The notes under the pieces were generated by a model. It worked only from the letters and a program-made list of their open reading frames with translations. It did not search any database and was not told where the DNA came from. 16,592 nucleotides of DNA from NCBI GenBank assembly GCA_037892765.1, contig JBBKBW010000054.1; one strand, written 5' to 3'. The stretch is from Clostridium_AQ sp900552125. Lineage in GTDB: Bacteria; Bacillota_I; Bacilli_A; Erysipelotrichales; Erysipelotrichaceae. Below, piece by piece: positions 6,530-13,985 of this stretch (positions are counted from its first letter, which is position 1; each line of letters starts with the position of its first letter). Position numbers and translations under genes: made by a program.

Positions 6530-6913
6530 ATGATACAGTCTTTAAATACAAAAGTTGATTTAGCAATCAAGGCAACATCTTATCTAGGTTTAACTACTTA
6601 CGGTAATATCATGATTGGAGATAAAGCATTTGAGTTTTATAATCAGCGTAATGTTGCAGACTATATTCAGATACCCTGGGAAGAAGTAGACTATGTGATT
6701 GCATCCGTAATGTTTAAGGGAAAATGGATTCCTCGTTTTGCGATTCAGACCAAAGAAAGCGGAACATATTCTTTTTCTTCTAGAAATAATAAACAATTAT
6801 TGCGAGCTGTTAGCAAATATGTAGAAGCAGATCACATGCGAAAATCTTTAACTTTCTTCCAGGTAATGGGTAGAGGCGTTAAGGGATTGTATAAAAAGAT
6901 ATTTAAAAGATAA
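6530..6913 (+). CDS. manO: DUF956 family protein (ManO-like), accessory to the mannose PTS
   Basis: This 127-residue protein matches the DUF956/ManO family, which is found almost only next to mannose-class PTS operons and is thought to be regulatory; its biochemistry is not established. Recognisable stretches are NTKVDLAIKATSYLGLTTYG near the start, the central IPWEEVDYVIASV (about 48-60), and a W-x-P-R-F-x-I segment. It ends in a basic tail (GLYKKIFKR) and has no membrane segment. AAGGAGGA (6517-6524) sits five bases before the ATG. A partial terminator separates it from manZ and a clear terminator follows it, so it closes the man transcription unit. Synteny and length support the assignment. 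Confidence 0.9.
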   Translation: MIQSLNTKVDLAIKATSYLGLTTYGNIMIGDKAFEFYNQRNVADYIQIPWEEVDYVIASVMFKGKWIPRFAIQTKESGTYSFSSRNNKQLLRAVSKYVEADHMRKSLTFFQVMGRGVKGLYKKIFKR

Positions 6914-6944
6914 TAAGATTGTTGAGTATGTATAAGGGGTAATG

Positions 6945-6969
6945 AAAGGTATCTAAAAAGGATACCTTT
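6945..6969 (+). terminator. Terminator of the man operon
   Basis: AAAGGTATC (6945-6953) pairs perfectly with GATACCTTT (6961-6969) around a 7-base loop, and the T-run continues to about 6972. It lies about 30 bases after the manO stop. Confidence 0.85.
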
Positions 6970-7037
6970 TTTAAAAATTGCGAAAAAGATATTTATTAAT
7001 ATTAAAAAATGTTGTACCATTAGCTAGGTGATAAAAA

Positions 7038-7673
7038 ATGAAATATGTAAATGCTCGTGATTTAATGATGTTTCTACCTCAGCCAATCACAAAATTGGGA
7101 GTTTTTGAGGCAGAAACGATAGATGCAGCATTAGCAATGTGCGCAGATGCTTTTGTGAAGATTGAAAAAGAATTTAATGTGACAATTGATTTTCCAACAT
7201 TTAAATTTCAATTGTTGAAAACTATGAGTGAGTTTTTATATAAATGTGGTGAATGCCACCATGAATGTTTAAAAAATCCACGTCAGCATATTGAAGAAGA
7301 ACGCTATATTAAAAATCATATAAAGGTTCCTTTATGGCCAAAACGTATGCAGAAAAATAATGCAGAGAACTTCTTTTTGATGGAATATATCTTAACTTAT
7401 GCAGATATATTATTCCGTTATCTTTTAGATGCAGGGTTAGATAAAGAAACTGCTAATCAGCTAGCTACAAATGCATTGGATCAATTAGCTTTATGGGTTG
7501 ATGAGAATTGTATTCGTAAATGTGAATATTCCTGTATTCGTAGAAGTCAATCTTCCGGATATTGTACGCTGTGTTCTTTTATGATCCAGCCAATGCCATG
7601 TCCAAAGAAACAAGAAGTTAGTCTTCGTCAGTTATGTATGGATGAAAGTGATTTAAACTGTATGCGTAGATAA
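7038..7673 (+). CDS. Unrecognised cysteine-rich protein
   Basis: I do not recognise this 211-residue protein. It has no signal peptide or membrane segment, so it is probably cytoplasmic. It carries 12 cysteines in two groups. One is a compact CGECHHEC at 70-77. The other is a C-terminal series at C158, C162, C166, C176, C179 and C188 (C-x3-C-x3-C-x9-C-x2-C-x8-C), followed by C200 and C208. Histidines H74, H75 and H84 flank the first group. The spacing suggests a bound metal, either zinc or an iron-sulfur cluster, but the family is unknown to me. The middle (about 105-157) looks helical, including ENFFLMEYILTYADILFRYLL. AGGTGA (7026-7031) is six bases before the ATG. It has its own terminator, and no clear promoter was seen in the 68 bases after the man terminator. 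Confidence 0.75.
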   Translation: MKYVNARDLMMFLPQPITKLGVFEAETIDAALAMCADAFVKIEKEFNVTIDFPTFKFQLLKTMSEFLYKCGECHHECLKNPRQHIEEERYIKNHIKVPLWPKRMQKNNAENFFLMEYILTYADILFRYLLDAGLDKETANQLATNALDQLALWVDENCIRKCEYSCIRRSQSSGYCTLCSFMIQPMPCPKKQEVSLRQLCMDESDLNCMRR

Positions 7674-7688
7674 ATATAGAAAAAAGTA

Positions 7689-7730
7689 ACTGTAAATTAA
7701 TGAAATCATCATTATTTACAGTATTTTTTT
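7689..7730 (+). terminator. Terminator after the cysteine-rich gene
   Basis: A stem of about 14 bp pairs 7689-7703 (ACTGTAAATTAATGA, one bulged T) with 7709-7722 around a 5-base loop. It is followed by A and a seven-T tract (7724-7730). Confidence 0.87.
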
Positions 7731-7766
7731 AAACTTCATAAAAAATTAAATTTTGTCTATAAAAAA

Positions 7767-7777
7767 TATAGTACAAT
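7767..7777 (+). promoter_or_regulatory. Possible -10 region of the MoxR/DUF58/transglutaminase operon
   Basis: TACAAT (7772-7777) or the overlapping TATAGT (7767-7772) lies 14-19 bases before the ribosome site. No good -35 is found at 16-18 bases for either. The position is right, as the preceding gene ends in a terminator, but the sequence is weak. Confidence 0.35.
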
Positions 7778-7805
7778 GTACCTATATGATGGGAGGTTAG
7801 AGAAT

Positions 7806-8744
7806 ATGAAAGATAGCGATAAAATATTACAGGAAGTAAAAAAAGCAGTTGTGGGGAAAGATGAAGTATTAGAAAAAGTATTAATGGCAATGTTGGCAAA
7901 AGGACATATATTAATGGAAGATATTCCTGGGGTAGGAAAGACAACAATGGCAAAAGCCTTTGCACAGGCACTGCAGGTAAATTGTAGTAGAATGCAGTTT
8001 ACAGTAGATGTACTTCCTGCTGATGTGACAGGATATAATGTTTTAGATATTCAAAGTGGAAAAACACAATTAAAAAAGGGTCCTATTTTCACAAACATTT
8101 TTTTAGCTGATGAAATTAATCGAACATCATCACGTACACAAGCAGCTCTATTGGAAGTAATGGAAGAAACTAGTGTAACAATTGATGGGGAAACGATGAT
8201 GCTGGAAGACCCGTTTATAGTAATCGCAACGCAAAATCCAGTTGGTTCTGCAGGAACACAGTTGTTACCGGATAGTCAGATGGATCGTTTTATGATTCGT
8301 CTAGAAATTGGATATCCAACAAAAGATGCTGAAGTGGAAATTCTAAAGCGCAAACAGCAGAAAAACAACACTGTAGTAGAAAGTGTTTTGGATCGTGATG
8401 CTTTTATTAAGATGCAGGATGAATGCAGTAGAGTTTTTGTGCATGATCGCATTTACTATTACATCGTTTCCCTGATCCAAGCAACTAGAAATCATAAACA
8501 GATTATTCAAGGGGCAAGTCCTCGAGCAGCTGTTTCACTAATGGAAATGGCAAAAGCATGTGCGTATTTAAGAGGAAGAGACTATGTTATTCCAGAAGAT
8601 GTACAGGAAGTTTTTTTAGATACAGTAGCTCATCGTATGATCATGTTCCCAAACAATACAATTGATGTGGAGCAGGCCAATGTAGTTCTAAAACAGATTT
8701 TGCAGGAAGTTCAGCCTCCTTTGGATAAAGGAATTAAACTATGA
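7806..8744 (+). CDS. MoxR-family AAA+ ATPase
   Basis: MoxR proteins are AAA+ ATPases thought to act as chaperones that remodel or activate partner complexes, usually partners encoded beside them. The 312-residue product has Walker A (PGVGKTT, 41-47), Walker B (IFLADEIN, 98-105), sensor 1 around N144 (ATQNP), an SQMDRF segment with likely arginine-finger residues (157-162), and a C-terminal lid with GASPRAAVSLMEMAKA. All ATPase elements are intact. The ATG at 7806 is preceded by GGGAGG (7791-7796) at nine bases. An in-frame ATG at 7776 is ten codons upstream, has no ribosome site and would overlap the possible promoter. The stop overlaps the DUF58 start as ATGA. The MoxR/DUF58/transglutaminase order is a widespread bacterial arrangement whose role is mostly unknown. 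Confidence 0.93.
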   Translation: MKDSDKILQEVKKAVVGKDEVLEKVLMAMLAKGHILMEDIPGVGKTTMAKAFAQALQVNCSRMQFTVDVLPADVTGYNVLDIQSGKTQLKKGPIFTNIFLADEINRTSSRTQAALLEVMEETSVTIDGETMMLEDPFIVIATQNPVGSAGTQLLPDSQMDRFMIRLEIGYPTKDAEVEILKRKQQKNNTVVESVLDRDAFIKMQDECSRVFVHDRIYYYIVSLIQATRNHKQIIQGASPRAAVSLMEMAKACAYLRGRDYVIPEDVQEVFLDTVAHRMIMFPNNTIDVEQANVVLKQILQEVQPPLDKGIKL

Positions 8745-9673
8745 TACGTTCTTGGCTTGCATATATTACATTGCTGATCATAGATGTGCTATTATGGCTG
8801 ACAGTTGATGGCTATGTATATTACTTTTTATTCCGAGTAATGCTGCTGCTTCCGATTATTAGTTTTGTGCTGTTTTTGATAGGAAAGCGAAAACTAGCAC
8901 TTCACCTAACAAAGAAGGAAAATCATATTGTAGTGACTATTGATTCTAAATTACCATCTTCTTTATGTAGTCAATTAATTTTACATGGAGAGTGGAAAAA
9001 TATATTTCATGGCATACAGAAAGAAACTGAAAAAGTTTTCTCTGAAGATAAGCTAGAAATAGAAAGACCAGATTTAGGAAGCGGATTTTATGCTTTTAAC
9101 ATTCAGTCTATACAATGTTACGATTTATTACATTTGTTTCGATATCGTTATAAATGTGAATATGAAATTGAAAGTTACCAATTTCCTCAGCCAATTATTT
9201 TACAGGAACAGGCTTTAAATCATTTACAAAATAAAACAGAGAAACAAAAGAATGCACAAATTGATACAGATTATGAAATTAAAGAATATCAGGAAGGAGA
9301 AATACCAGCTCATATTCACTATTCCTCCAGCAATCGTTTTCAGAAACTGATGTTGAAGAAATTTGATACTATGCAGGATTCTCATATTCAAATGCATATT
9401 TGTTTTCCTGAAGAAGTAAATGATTGTGAATTAGTACTGTCAGTATGTGTTGGTTTATGCCAAAAGGCGAATGAACATAATACCTTTTATCTATATTGGC
9501 AGGATGAAAAGATAACACACAAGCTTAAGATTCAGCATAATGCAGATGTAAAGAAATTTTTATTAACTTGTCTCGCTATGCCTAAATATACTGGTAATCC
9601 AGTAAAAACAGATGGGATAATCTATCTTGATAGTGCTTTATGTCATCGTTTAACACAAGAGGTAAGCCTATGA
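8741..9673 (+). CDS. DUF58-domain membrane protein (short, divergent)
   Basis: Residues 1-50 form two membrane segments (about 5-22 and 28-48), followed by a soluble domain. At 178-207 lies a recognisable but divergent form of the DUF58 signature: IKEYQEGEIPAHIHYSSSNR, then KLMLKKF. The usual family form is an R/K-EY-x-x-GD-x-x-R-x-IHW-x-x-SA run. Here GD has become GE, the arginine is lost and IHW is IHY. At 310 residues it is shorter than the usual DUF58 protein (roughly 380-430), and I see no D-x-S-x-S MIDAS motif after it. Position between MoxR and the transglutaminase, with ATGA overlaps on both sides, strongly supports the call and implies coupled translation. It is presumably the MoxR partner that links to the membrane. 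Confidence 0.8.
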   Translation: MIRSWLAYITLLIIDVLLWLTVDGYVYYFLFRVMLLLPIISFVLFLIGKRKLALHLTKKENHIVVTIDSKLPSSLCSQLILHGEWKNIFHGIQKETEKVFSEDKLEIERPDLGSGFYAFNIQSIQCYDLLHLFRYRYKCEYEIESYQFPQPIILQEQALNHLQNKTEKQKNAQIDTDYEIKEYQEGEIPAHIHYSSSNRFQKLMLKKFDTMQDSHIQMHICFPEEVNDCELVLSVCVGLCQKANEHNTFYLYWQDEKITHKLKIQHNADVKKFLLTCLAMPKYTGNPVKTDGIIYLDSALCHRLTQEVSL

Positions 9674-11784
9674 AAAAGTATATAATGTCTATGATGATAC
9701 CCGTATTTTGTATTGTATGTTGTTTAGGTATTTTAATATGGGGATTTCCAGAAATGCTGGATACAGTTATTTTGCCGCAATATATAGTTTATCTGCTTGT
9801 TGTGGCATGTGTATATTGTTTTCTGTATCAAAGAAAAAAGATAAAGATTATAAAAGTTTTCTGGCTTCTATTTATCTTAATAGGAATATTTAATATTAGT
9901 ACACTTATAGAAGGTATGCATATCGGTTATAACCTTATAACGGATGCCTATGCATTTTATAGTGATTATATTTTTAATCAATATGAGATAGCAAATGATT
10001 TTCTATTAGTTAGGGATCAGTTCACGACTTTCTTTCTATATATGTCTATATTTTTCTTTCTTGCTGTCTATACATTCTGGCAGACAAAGCATTATTTTGC
10101 CGTATTTATGATTACTTTTCTGCCATTCTTCTTTGTATTATTGTATTCTACTCCTATTGCATGGGTATTTGCATTACCATTATTTATGTTATGGTTCTAT
10201 ATGTTTATCTCAAATAAAGGGAGAAAGGGAAACAGAAGAGCGACAAGGAAAACAGCTTGTTCTGTTAGTGTAGTATGTCTATTGGCAGTTTTTCTAGCCA
10301 CGCCATCAAATACATATGAATTAAGGGGGACAAGCGGAACCTTAAGAGAAAGAATTGCTTATCGTTTAGAAGAAATGGCTTATAATATTACGCATGCAGA
10401 TGAAGAAGTGGGAGAAGTTGATTTGGGTAAAGCTGGCAATCGTATGTATGCCAATGTTACACACCTATATGTATATGGAGAAAATTTAACCGGAAGTTTA
10501 TATTTGAAGGATTACAGCGGAGCTATATATGAAGAAAATAGCTGGCAGTCTCTTACAGAAGAGACATATGAATCACTAAAAGATTATGATTGGAGTCAGA
10601 TAGATAGCTGGATTTATAGTAAAAATTCTGATTTGAAGGAAATATTATCTTTATGGGATAATGAAATGATAATTCGTATTGATGATCGTCGTCCTTCCAA
10701 ACGTTATGCACTTATACCTTATTATATGATATATTCTTCTTCAGAATTAACAAACTGGTATGATGCATATCGTACTGGACAAGAAGATGAGATGATATAT
10801 AGAACATATAAATTAGATGATTCTTCTGTTTATTATACTAGAGTTTTTGAAGATGAATATATTGATTTTGTAGTAGACAATTATTTACAAGTACCAGATT
10901 CAGCAAGAGAACTCTTTGATGATATTATGCCCTATAATCAGTTTTCTAATTTAAGAACAGCTGAGAAGATAGAATTTATTAAGAGTTATCTGAGAGAAAA
11001 TACAGAGTATACTTTAACACCAGGGCGAACTCCTGATGATCAAGATTTTGTGGAGTATTTCCTGCTTGAAAATAAAAAGGGTTATTGTGTGCATTATGCA
11101 ACGGCTGCGACGTTAATGCTTCGTTATTTGGATATACCTGCTAGATATGTTACAGGCTATTATCTTCCTAGCTATGAAATCTCTTATGGTGTCGGAAATG
11201 TCCAGGATAATGATGCTCATGCTTGGGTTGAAATCTTTGACAGTGAAAAAGGCTGGACTCCTATCGAATTTACACCAGGATATTCAGTTAGTCGAGGTAC
11301 AGAATCATCTTCTCCTGTTGTAAAAAATGAGAATCGTCCTGAAACAGAAACACCACAGACAAATAATTCAAGTGAAAATCATACAACACAAAACCAAAAT
11401 CAGTCTTCGACGAATGTGCAGACAGAGGAAAATGCTTTTACATTATCCATGAATATGAAAATTGCGCTTGGAATTGTGACTGCTCTTGTAATTGTTATTT
11501 TACAAAGACAGATTCGTATATATAGACGGAAAACTAAGTGTCTGAGTTCTGACTATAAACAGGGAATCACATATAGTTATTTCTTATTATGTAAGATCAT
11601 GAAGGAAAATGAAATTGAAGAAAGCATCTATTCTATCTGTAGAGAGGCTATGTATTCTCAACATGAAATGCATAAGGAACAAAGCGAAGAAGTATATGCT
11701 TATACAGTTAAGAAGTATAAAGAATACAGTAAGAAACTACCTATTTATAAAAGATTGTGGTTACGTTATTATCATGCAATATAG
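9670..11784 (+). CDS. Membrane-anchored transglutaminase-like protein (TgpA-type)
   Basis: The 704-residue product has about seven N-terminal membrane segments (near 7-27, 37-53, 63-80, 118-137, 143-160, 164-180 and 196-211), as in DUF3488/TgpA proteins. A large extracellular region with the transglutaminase-like core follows, then a Thr/Asn/Gln-rich linker (about 550-590), one C-terminal membrane helix (597-611) and a basic cytoplasmic tail of about 90 residues. The catalytic cysteine is C473 (KKGYCVHYA) and the histidine is H517 (DNDAHAWVEIF). The third catalytic position, usually Asp, is E533 in GWTPIEFTPG. The start at 9670 overlaps the DUF58 stop (ATGA) and has AGAGGT six bases upstream. 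Whether it cross-links, cleaves or modifies cell-wall proteins is not known for the family. It is the last gene of its operon. Confidence 0.92.
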   Translation: MKKYIMSMMIPVFCIVCCLGILIWGFPEMLDTVILPQYIVYLLVVACVYCFLYQRKKIKIIKVFWLLFILIGIFNISTLIEGMHIGYNLITDAYAFYSDYIFNQYEIANDFLLVRDQFTTFFLYMSIFFFLAVYTFWQTKHYFAVFMITFLPFFFVLLYSTPIAWVFALPLFMLWFYMFISNKGRKGNRRATRKTACSVSVVCLLAVFLATPSNTYELRGTSGTLRERIAYRLEEMAYNITHADEEVGEVDLGKAGNRMYANVTHLYVYGENLTGSLYLKDYSGAIYEENSWQSLTEETYESLKDYDWSQIDSWIYSKNSDLKEILSLWDNEMIIRIDDRRPSKRYALIPYYMIYSSSELTNWYDAYRTGQEDEMIYRTYKLDDSSVYYTRVFEDEYIDFVVDNYLQVPDSARELFDDIMPYNQFSNLRTAEKIEFIKSYLRENTEYTLTPGRTPDDQDFVEYFLLENKKGYCVHYATAATLMLRYLDIPARYVTGYYLPSYEISYGVGNVQDNDAHAWVEIFDSEKGWTPIEFTPGYSVSRGTESSSPVVKNENRPETETPQTNNSSENHTTQNQNQSSTNVQTEENAFTLSMNMKIALGIVTALVIVILQRQIRIYRRKTKCLSSDYKQGITYSYFLLCKIMKENEIEESIYSICREAMYSQHEMHKEQSEEVYAYTVKKYKEYSKKLPIYKRLWLRYYHAI

Positions 11785-11806
11785 CATATAATACAGTATG
11801 ATATAT

Positions 11807-11840
11807 ATCCTCCTTCAGGTATATGAAGGGGGATTTTTTT
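11807..11840 (+). terminator. Terminator of the MoxR/DUF58/transglutaminase operon
   Basis: An 11-bp stem pairs ATCCTCCTTCA (11807-11817) with TGAAGGGGGAT (11824-11834), with one G-U, around GGTATA. A T-run extends to 11840. Confidence 0.9.
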
Positions 11841-11877
11841 CAATAATTAAGGAATTAGAAAACTTAAGTGTTCTAAT

Positions 11878-11906
11878 AAAAAATAGATCTAGAATTACTA
11901 GACCTA
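11878..11906 (-). terminator. Terminator of the minus-strand thioesterase gene
   Basis: Read on the minus strand, TAGGTCTAG pairs with CTAGATCTA around TAATT (9 bp, one G-U), followed by six T residues. On the plus strand the arms are 11884-11892 and 11898-11906, and the A-run is 11878-11883. It begins about 10 bases after the thioesterase stop and faces the convergent terminator at 11807-11840. Confidence 0.8.
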
Positions 11907-11916
11907 TGCAAACTGT

Positions 11917-12312
11917 TTAAGCTGAAAGTTTTTGTTTAGCCTTTGCTTCAAAAGCTTCTTTCTTTACTACGAAGCGATCATGACTGGCTGTTCCAATTGT
12001 ATCCTTCTCGTCTTTAGCGACAATATGGAAAGATATTTTTTTGCGATCCTGTGCAACGATTTCAGCACAGACTTCCACTTCCATTCCAGCAGGAGTAGCA
12101 GCATCATGTGTTGTGTTCATCATTACACCAACGCTTGTTTCCCCTTCTTCTAAGAATTCTTCTAAACAAGCAGCGGCAGCATTTTCCATTAATGCAATCA
12201 TCATTGGAGTTGCGTAAACATCAACAGTTCCACTTCCTACATGAGAAGCTAACATGCTTTCTTCAACTTTGATTTTCTTTGTTAAGGTGGTATGCAATTT
12301 AATTTCTTTCAT
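11917..12312 (-). CDS. FlK-like (fluoroacetyl-CoA-type) hot-dog thioesterase
   Basis: This 131-residue protein belongs to the hot-dog thioesterase group that includes FlK, the fluoroacetyl-CoA thioesterase. The three FlK catalytic residues (T42, E50, H76) correspond here to T35 (VYATPMMIA), E43 (LMENAA) and H69 (NTTHDAATPAG), with identical spacing of 8 and 26 residues. The AATPAGMEVEV stretch after the histidine is also typical. The family is widespread in gut Firmicutes, and most members probably hydrolyse ordinary short acyl-CoAs; nothing here shows activity on fluoroacetyl-CoA. GAGGT lies eight bases before the ATG, and a promoter with an extended -10 lies just upstream. It is the only minus-strand gene here, transcribed divergently from the catalase-like gene and ending in its own terminator. 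Confidence 0.85.
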   Translation of the reverse strand: MKEIKLHTTLTKKIKVEESMLASHVGSGTVDVYATPMMIALMENAAAACLEEFLEEGETSVGVMMNTTHDAATPAGMEVEVCAEIVAQDRKKISFHIVAKDEKDTIGTASHDRFVVKKEAFEAKAKQKLSA

Positions 12313-12340
12313 GTTGTTTACCTCACTTTTTCCGCTTTAA

Positions 12341-12349
12341 ATTATAGCA
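12341..12349 (-). promoter_or_regulatory. Extended -10 promoter of the thioesterase gene
   Basis: On the minus strand TGCTATAAT gives an extended -10 element: TATAAT at 12341-12346 and TGC at 12347-12349. It lies about 29 bases before the start codon at 12312. No good -35 is visible 16-18 bases further upstream, which is common when a TGn motif is present. Confidence 0.65.
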
Positions 12350-12399
12350 TAACTTATTAAATTCCTGCCATACTATTTATATACTTTGGAGGGAAAAAT

Positions 12400-13062
12400 A
12401 TGTTTAGTTATGATGAGAAATTACTATATAAGGTAGAAATAGATCGACCTGATATGAAGTATTATGTATTGCTAGATCGAAACCTGCAAGGTTGCCGTGA
12501 TGGGCTTCAACAGGCAATAGTGTATATTCGACAAGGTTTTATGATACATAATCCAACATTTCATAATACTTTTATGCAGCTGGCAACTCGTAAAATCAAC
12601 GATATGGAAATTTTAAGTGATTTACTTCATAAAATGCATGGAGTGGATAATCGTTATTATGATGAATCAAACGATGATACACCAGCATTTGAATTGATAC
12701 AGCCATTGAAACAGAAGGAAGAAAAGAAACAAGAAGAACAGCATCATGTGAATAATGATTTAACGGCAGCTGTATTACGCAATTTAGAATATGAAAATAA
12801 AGCATATGAAATATATGAACAGCTCATTCATATTATTGATGATAAAGGGGCAAATAAAACTTTCATGTATTTAAAGGAAAGTGTTTTGCAGACAATAGAA
12901 ATATTGAAAAATATGTTAGAAATACTTACGAATCATGAAGAAATAAAGGATTTTGGTGAAGGAGATACACATAATGCGTGGGACTTGGATACATCAAATT
13001 ATTTTGATAAGCCTAATCCGATTTTCTTGAATCCTTCAGATTTAGAGGACTTTCCTTTTTGA
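12400..13062 (+). CDS. CotJC/manganese-catalase-like ferritin-fold protein lacking most metal ligands
   Basis: The 220-residue protein follows the layout of the CotJC/manganese catalase family. It has the EKLLYKVEIDRP start, a helix aligned with GELAAALRYLNQRY of CotJC (here 35-47), the helix containing the E-x-x-H motif (63-77), and two C-terminal helices (about 120-146 and 152-176). A low-complexity acidic/lysine linker (103-118) replaces the usual middle section. By alignment from memory, the five metal ligands E35, E66, H69, E148 and H181 of L. plantarum Mn-catalase become G35, K65, D68, E132 and T165, so only one Glu remains. It is therefore probably not a catalase and may be structural. 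A tail of about 40 residues (181-220) is acidic and ends in DLEDFPF. GGAGGG (12388-12393) supports the start. Fold assignment is moderate. Confidence 0.6.
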   Translation: MFSYDEKLLYKVEIDRPDMKYYVLLDRNLQGCRDGLQQAIVYIRQGFMIHNPTFHNTFMQLATRKINDMEILSDLLHKMHGVDNRYYDESNDDTPAFELIQPLKQKEEKKQEEQHHVNNDLTAAVLRNLEYENKAYEIYEQLIHIIDDKGANKTFMYLKESVLQTIEILKNMLEILTNHEEIKDFGEGDTHNAWDLDTSNYFDKPNPIFLNPSDLEDFPF

Positions 13063-13127
13063 TAAAAGATGCCCAATGATTGTAAGAGAATATGCAGTTA
13101 TTTAAACTTCATCTTACCTGATTTTCA

Positions 13128-13136
13128 TGCTATACT
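13128..13136 (+). promoter_or_regulatory. Extended -10 promoter of deoC
   Basis: TGCTATACT (13128-13136) is an extended -10 element 14 bases before the deoC ribosome site. The best -35 at 17 bases is the weak TTCATC (13108-13113). The 100-base gap after the catalase-like gene has no clear terminator, so read-through into deoC is possible. Confidence 0.55.
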
Positions 13137-13162
13137 ATAGATGAAAAATAGGAGGCAGTGTT

Positions 13163-13825
13163 ATGGAAATGAATAAATATATTGATCACACACTATTAAA
13201 AGCAGATGCTACATATGATAAAATTGAAACATTATGTCAAGAGGCAAAGGAATATGATTTTGCGAGTGTTTGTGTAAATAGCTATTGGGTAAAAACCTGT
13301 GCAGAATTATTGAAAGATACAGATGTAAAAGTATGTACAGTAATTGGTTTTCCATTAGGAGCTATGAGTATAAAAGCAAAAGCTTTTGAAACTAGTACAG
13401 CAATAGAAGATGGTGCTAGTGAAGTGGATATGGTCATCAATATCGGGGAATTAAAAGCAGGCCATTATGATGCTGTTTTAGAAGATATAAAAGCAGTAGT
13501 GGAAGCCGCAAAAGGTAATTGTGTAAAAGTAATTCTTGAAAATTGCTTGTTGACAAAAGAAGAAATTGTCAAAGCATGTGAATTGTGTGTTGAAGCAAAA
13601 GCTACATTTGTGAAAACATCAACAGGGTTCTCAACAAGTGGTGCAACTGTAAAAGATGTAAAACTGATGAAGGATACAGTTAAGAATGCTTGTTTAGTAA
13701 AAGCTGCTGGTGGAGTTCGCTGTTATCAGGATATGGTGAATATGATCGAAGCAGGTGCAGATCGTATTGGTACAAGTGCTGGTGTAAAATTAATGCAAAA
13801 TGAAACCAGTGATGGCGGTTATTAA
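13163..13825 (+). CDS. deoC: Deoxyribose-phosphate aldolase
   Basis: DeoC cleaves 2-deoxyribose 5-phosphate to glyceraldehyde 3-phosphate and acetaldehyde in deoxynucleoside breakdown, in the cytoplasm. The 220-residue TIM-barrel protein carries the Schiff-base lysine K151 in FVKTSTGF, the proton-relay aspartate D89 in EVDMVIN, and the second active-site lysine K180 in LVKAAGGVR. The N-terminal IDHTLLKADAT and the phosphate-binding GADRIGTSAGV (198-208) are canonical. It ends in a tyrosine (Y220), as expected for the C-terminal Tyr that reaches the active site in this enzyme. AGGAGG (13150-13155) is seven bases before the ATG. It stands alone with its own promoter and a strong terminator; no nucleoside phosphorylase or phosphopentomutase is adjacent. 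Confidence 0.97.
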   Translation: MEMNKYIDHTLLKADATYDKIETLCQEAKEYDFASVCVNSYWVKTCAELLKDTDVKVCTVIGFPLGAMSIKAKAFETSTAIEDGASEVDMVINIGELKAGHYDAVLEDIKAVVEAAKGNCVKVILENCLLTKEEIVKACELCVEAKATFVKTSTGFSTSGATVKDVKLMKDTVKNACLVKAAGGVRCYQDMVNMIEAGADRIGTSAGVKLMQNETSDGGY

Positions 13826-13836
13826 AATAACTTTAT

Positions 13837-13884
13837 AAAGCTATGCAATAGACTTAGTGATGTGCTATATTGTATAGCTTTTTT
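13837..13884 (+). terminator. Terminator of deoC
   Basis: A 14-bp stem pairs AAAGCTATGCAATA (13837-13850) with TATTGTATAGCTTT (13868-13881), with one G-U, around a 17-base loop. Its T-run ends at 13884. Confidence 0.88.
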
Positions 13885-13918
13885 ACTACTGTTTCTTAGA
13901 AAAATTATAAAAATGGTC

Positions 13919-13947
13919 TAGACTTTTAAATTAGTATATGTTATACT
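13919..13947 (+). promoter_or_regulatory. Promoter of tRNA-Ser
   Basis: TAGACT (-35) at 13919-13924 and TATACT (-10) at 13942-13947 are 17 bases apart, with a TGT extension before the -10. Transcription would start near 13954, about 32 bases before the tRNA. The leader contains a GCAGT/ACTGC inverted repeat (about 13955-13974). Confidence 0.7.
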
Positions 13948-13985
13948 GTTTTGGCAGTGAAATAATAATACTGCGAATCAGAACT

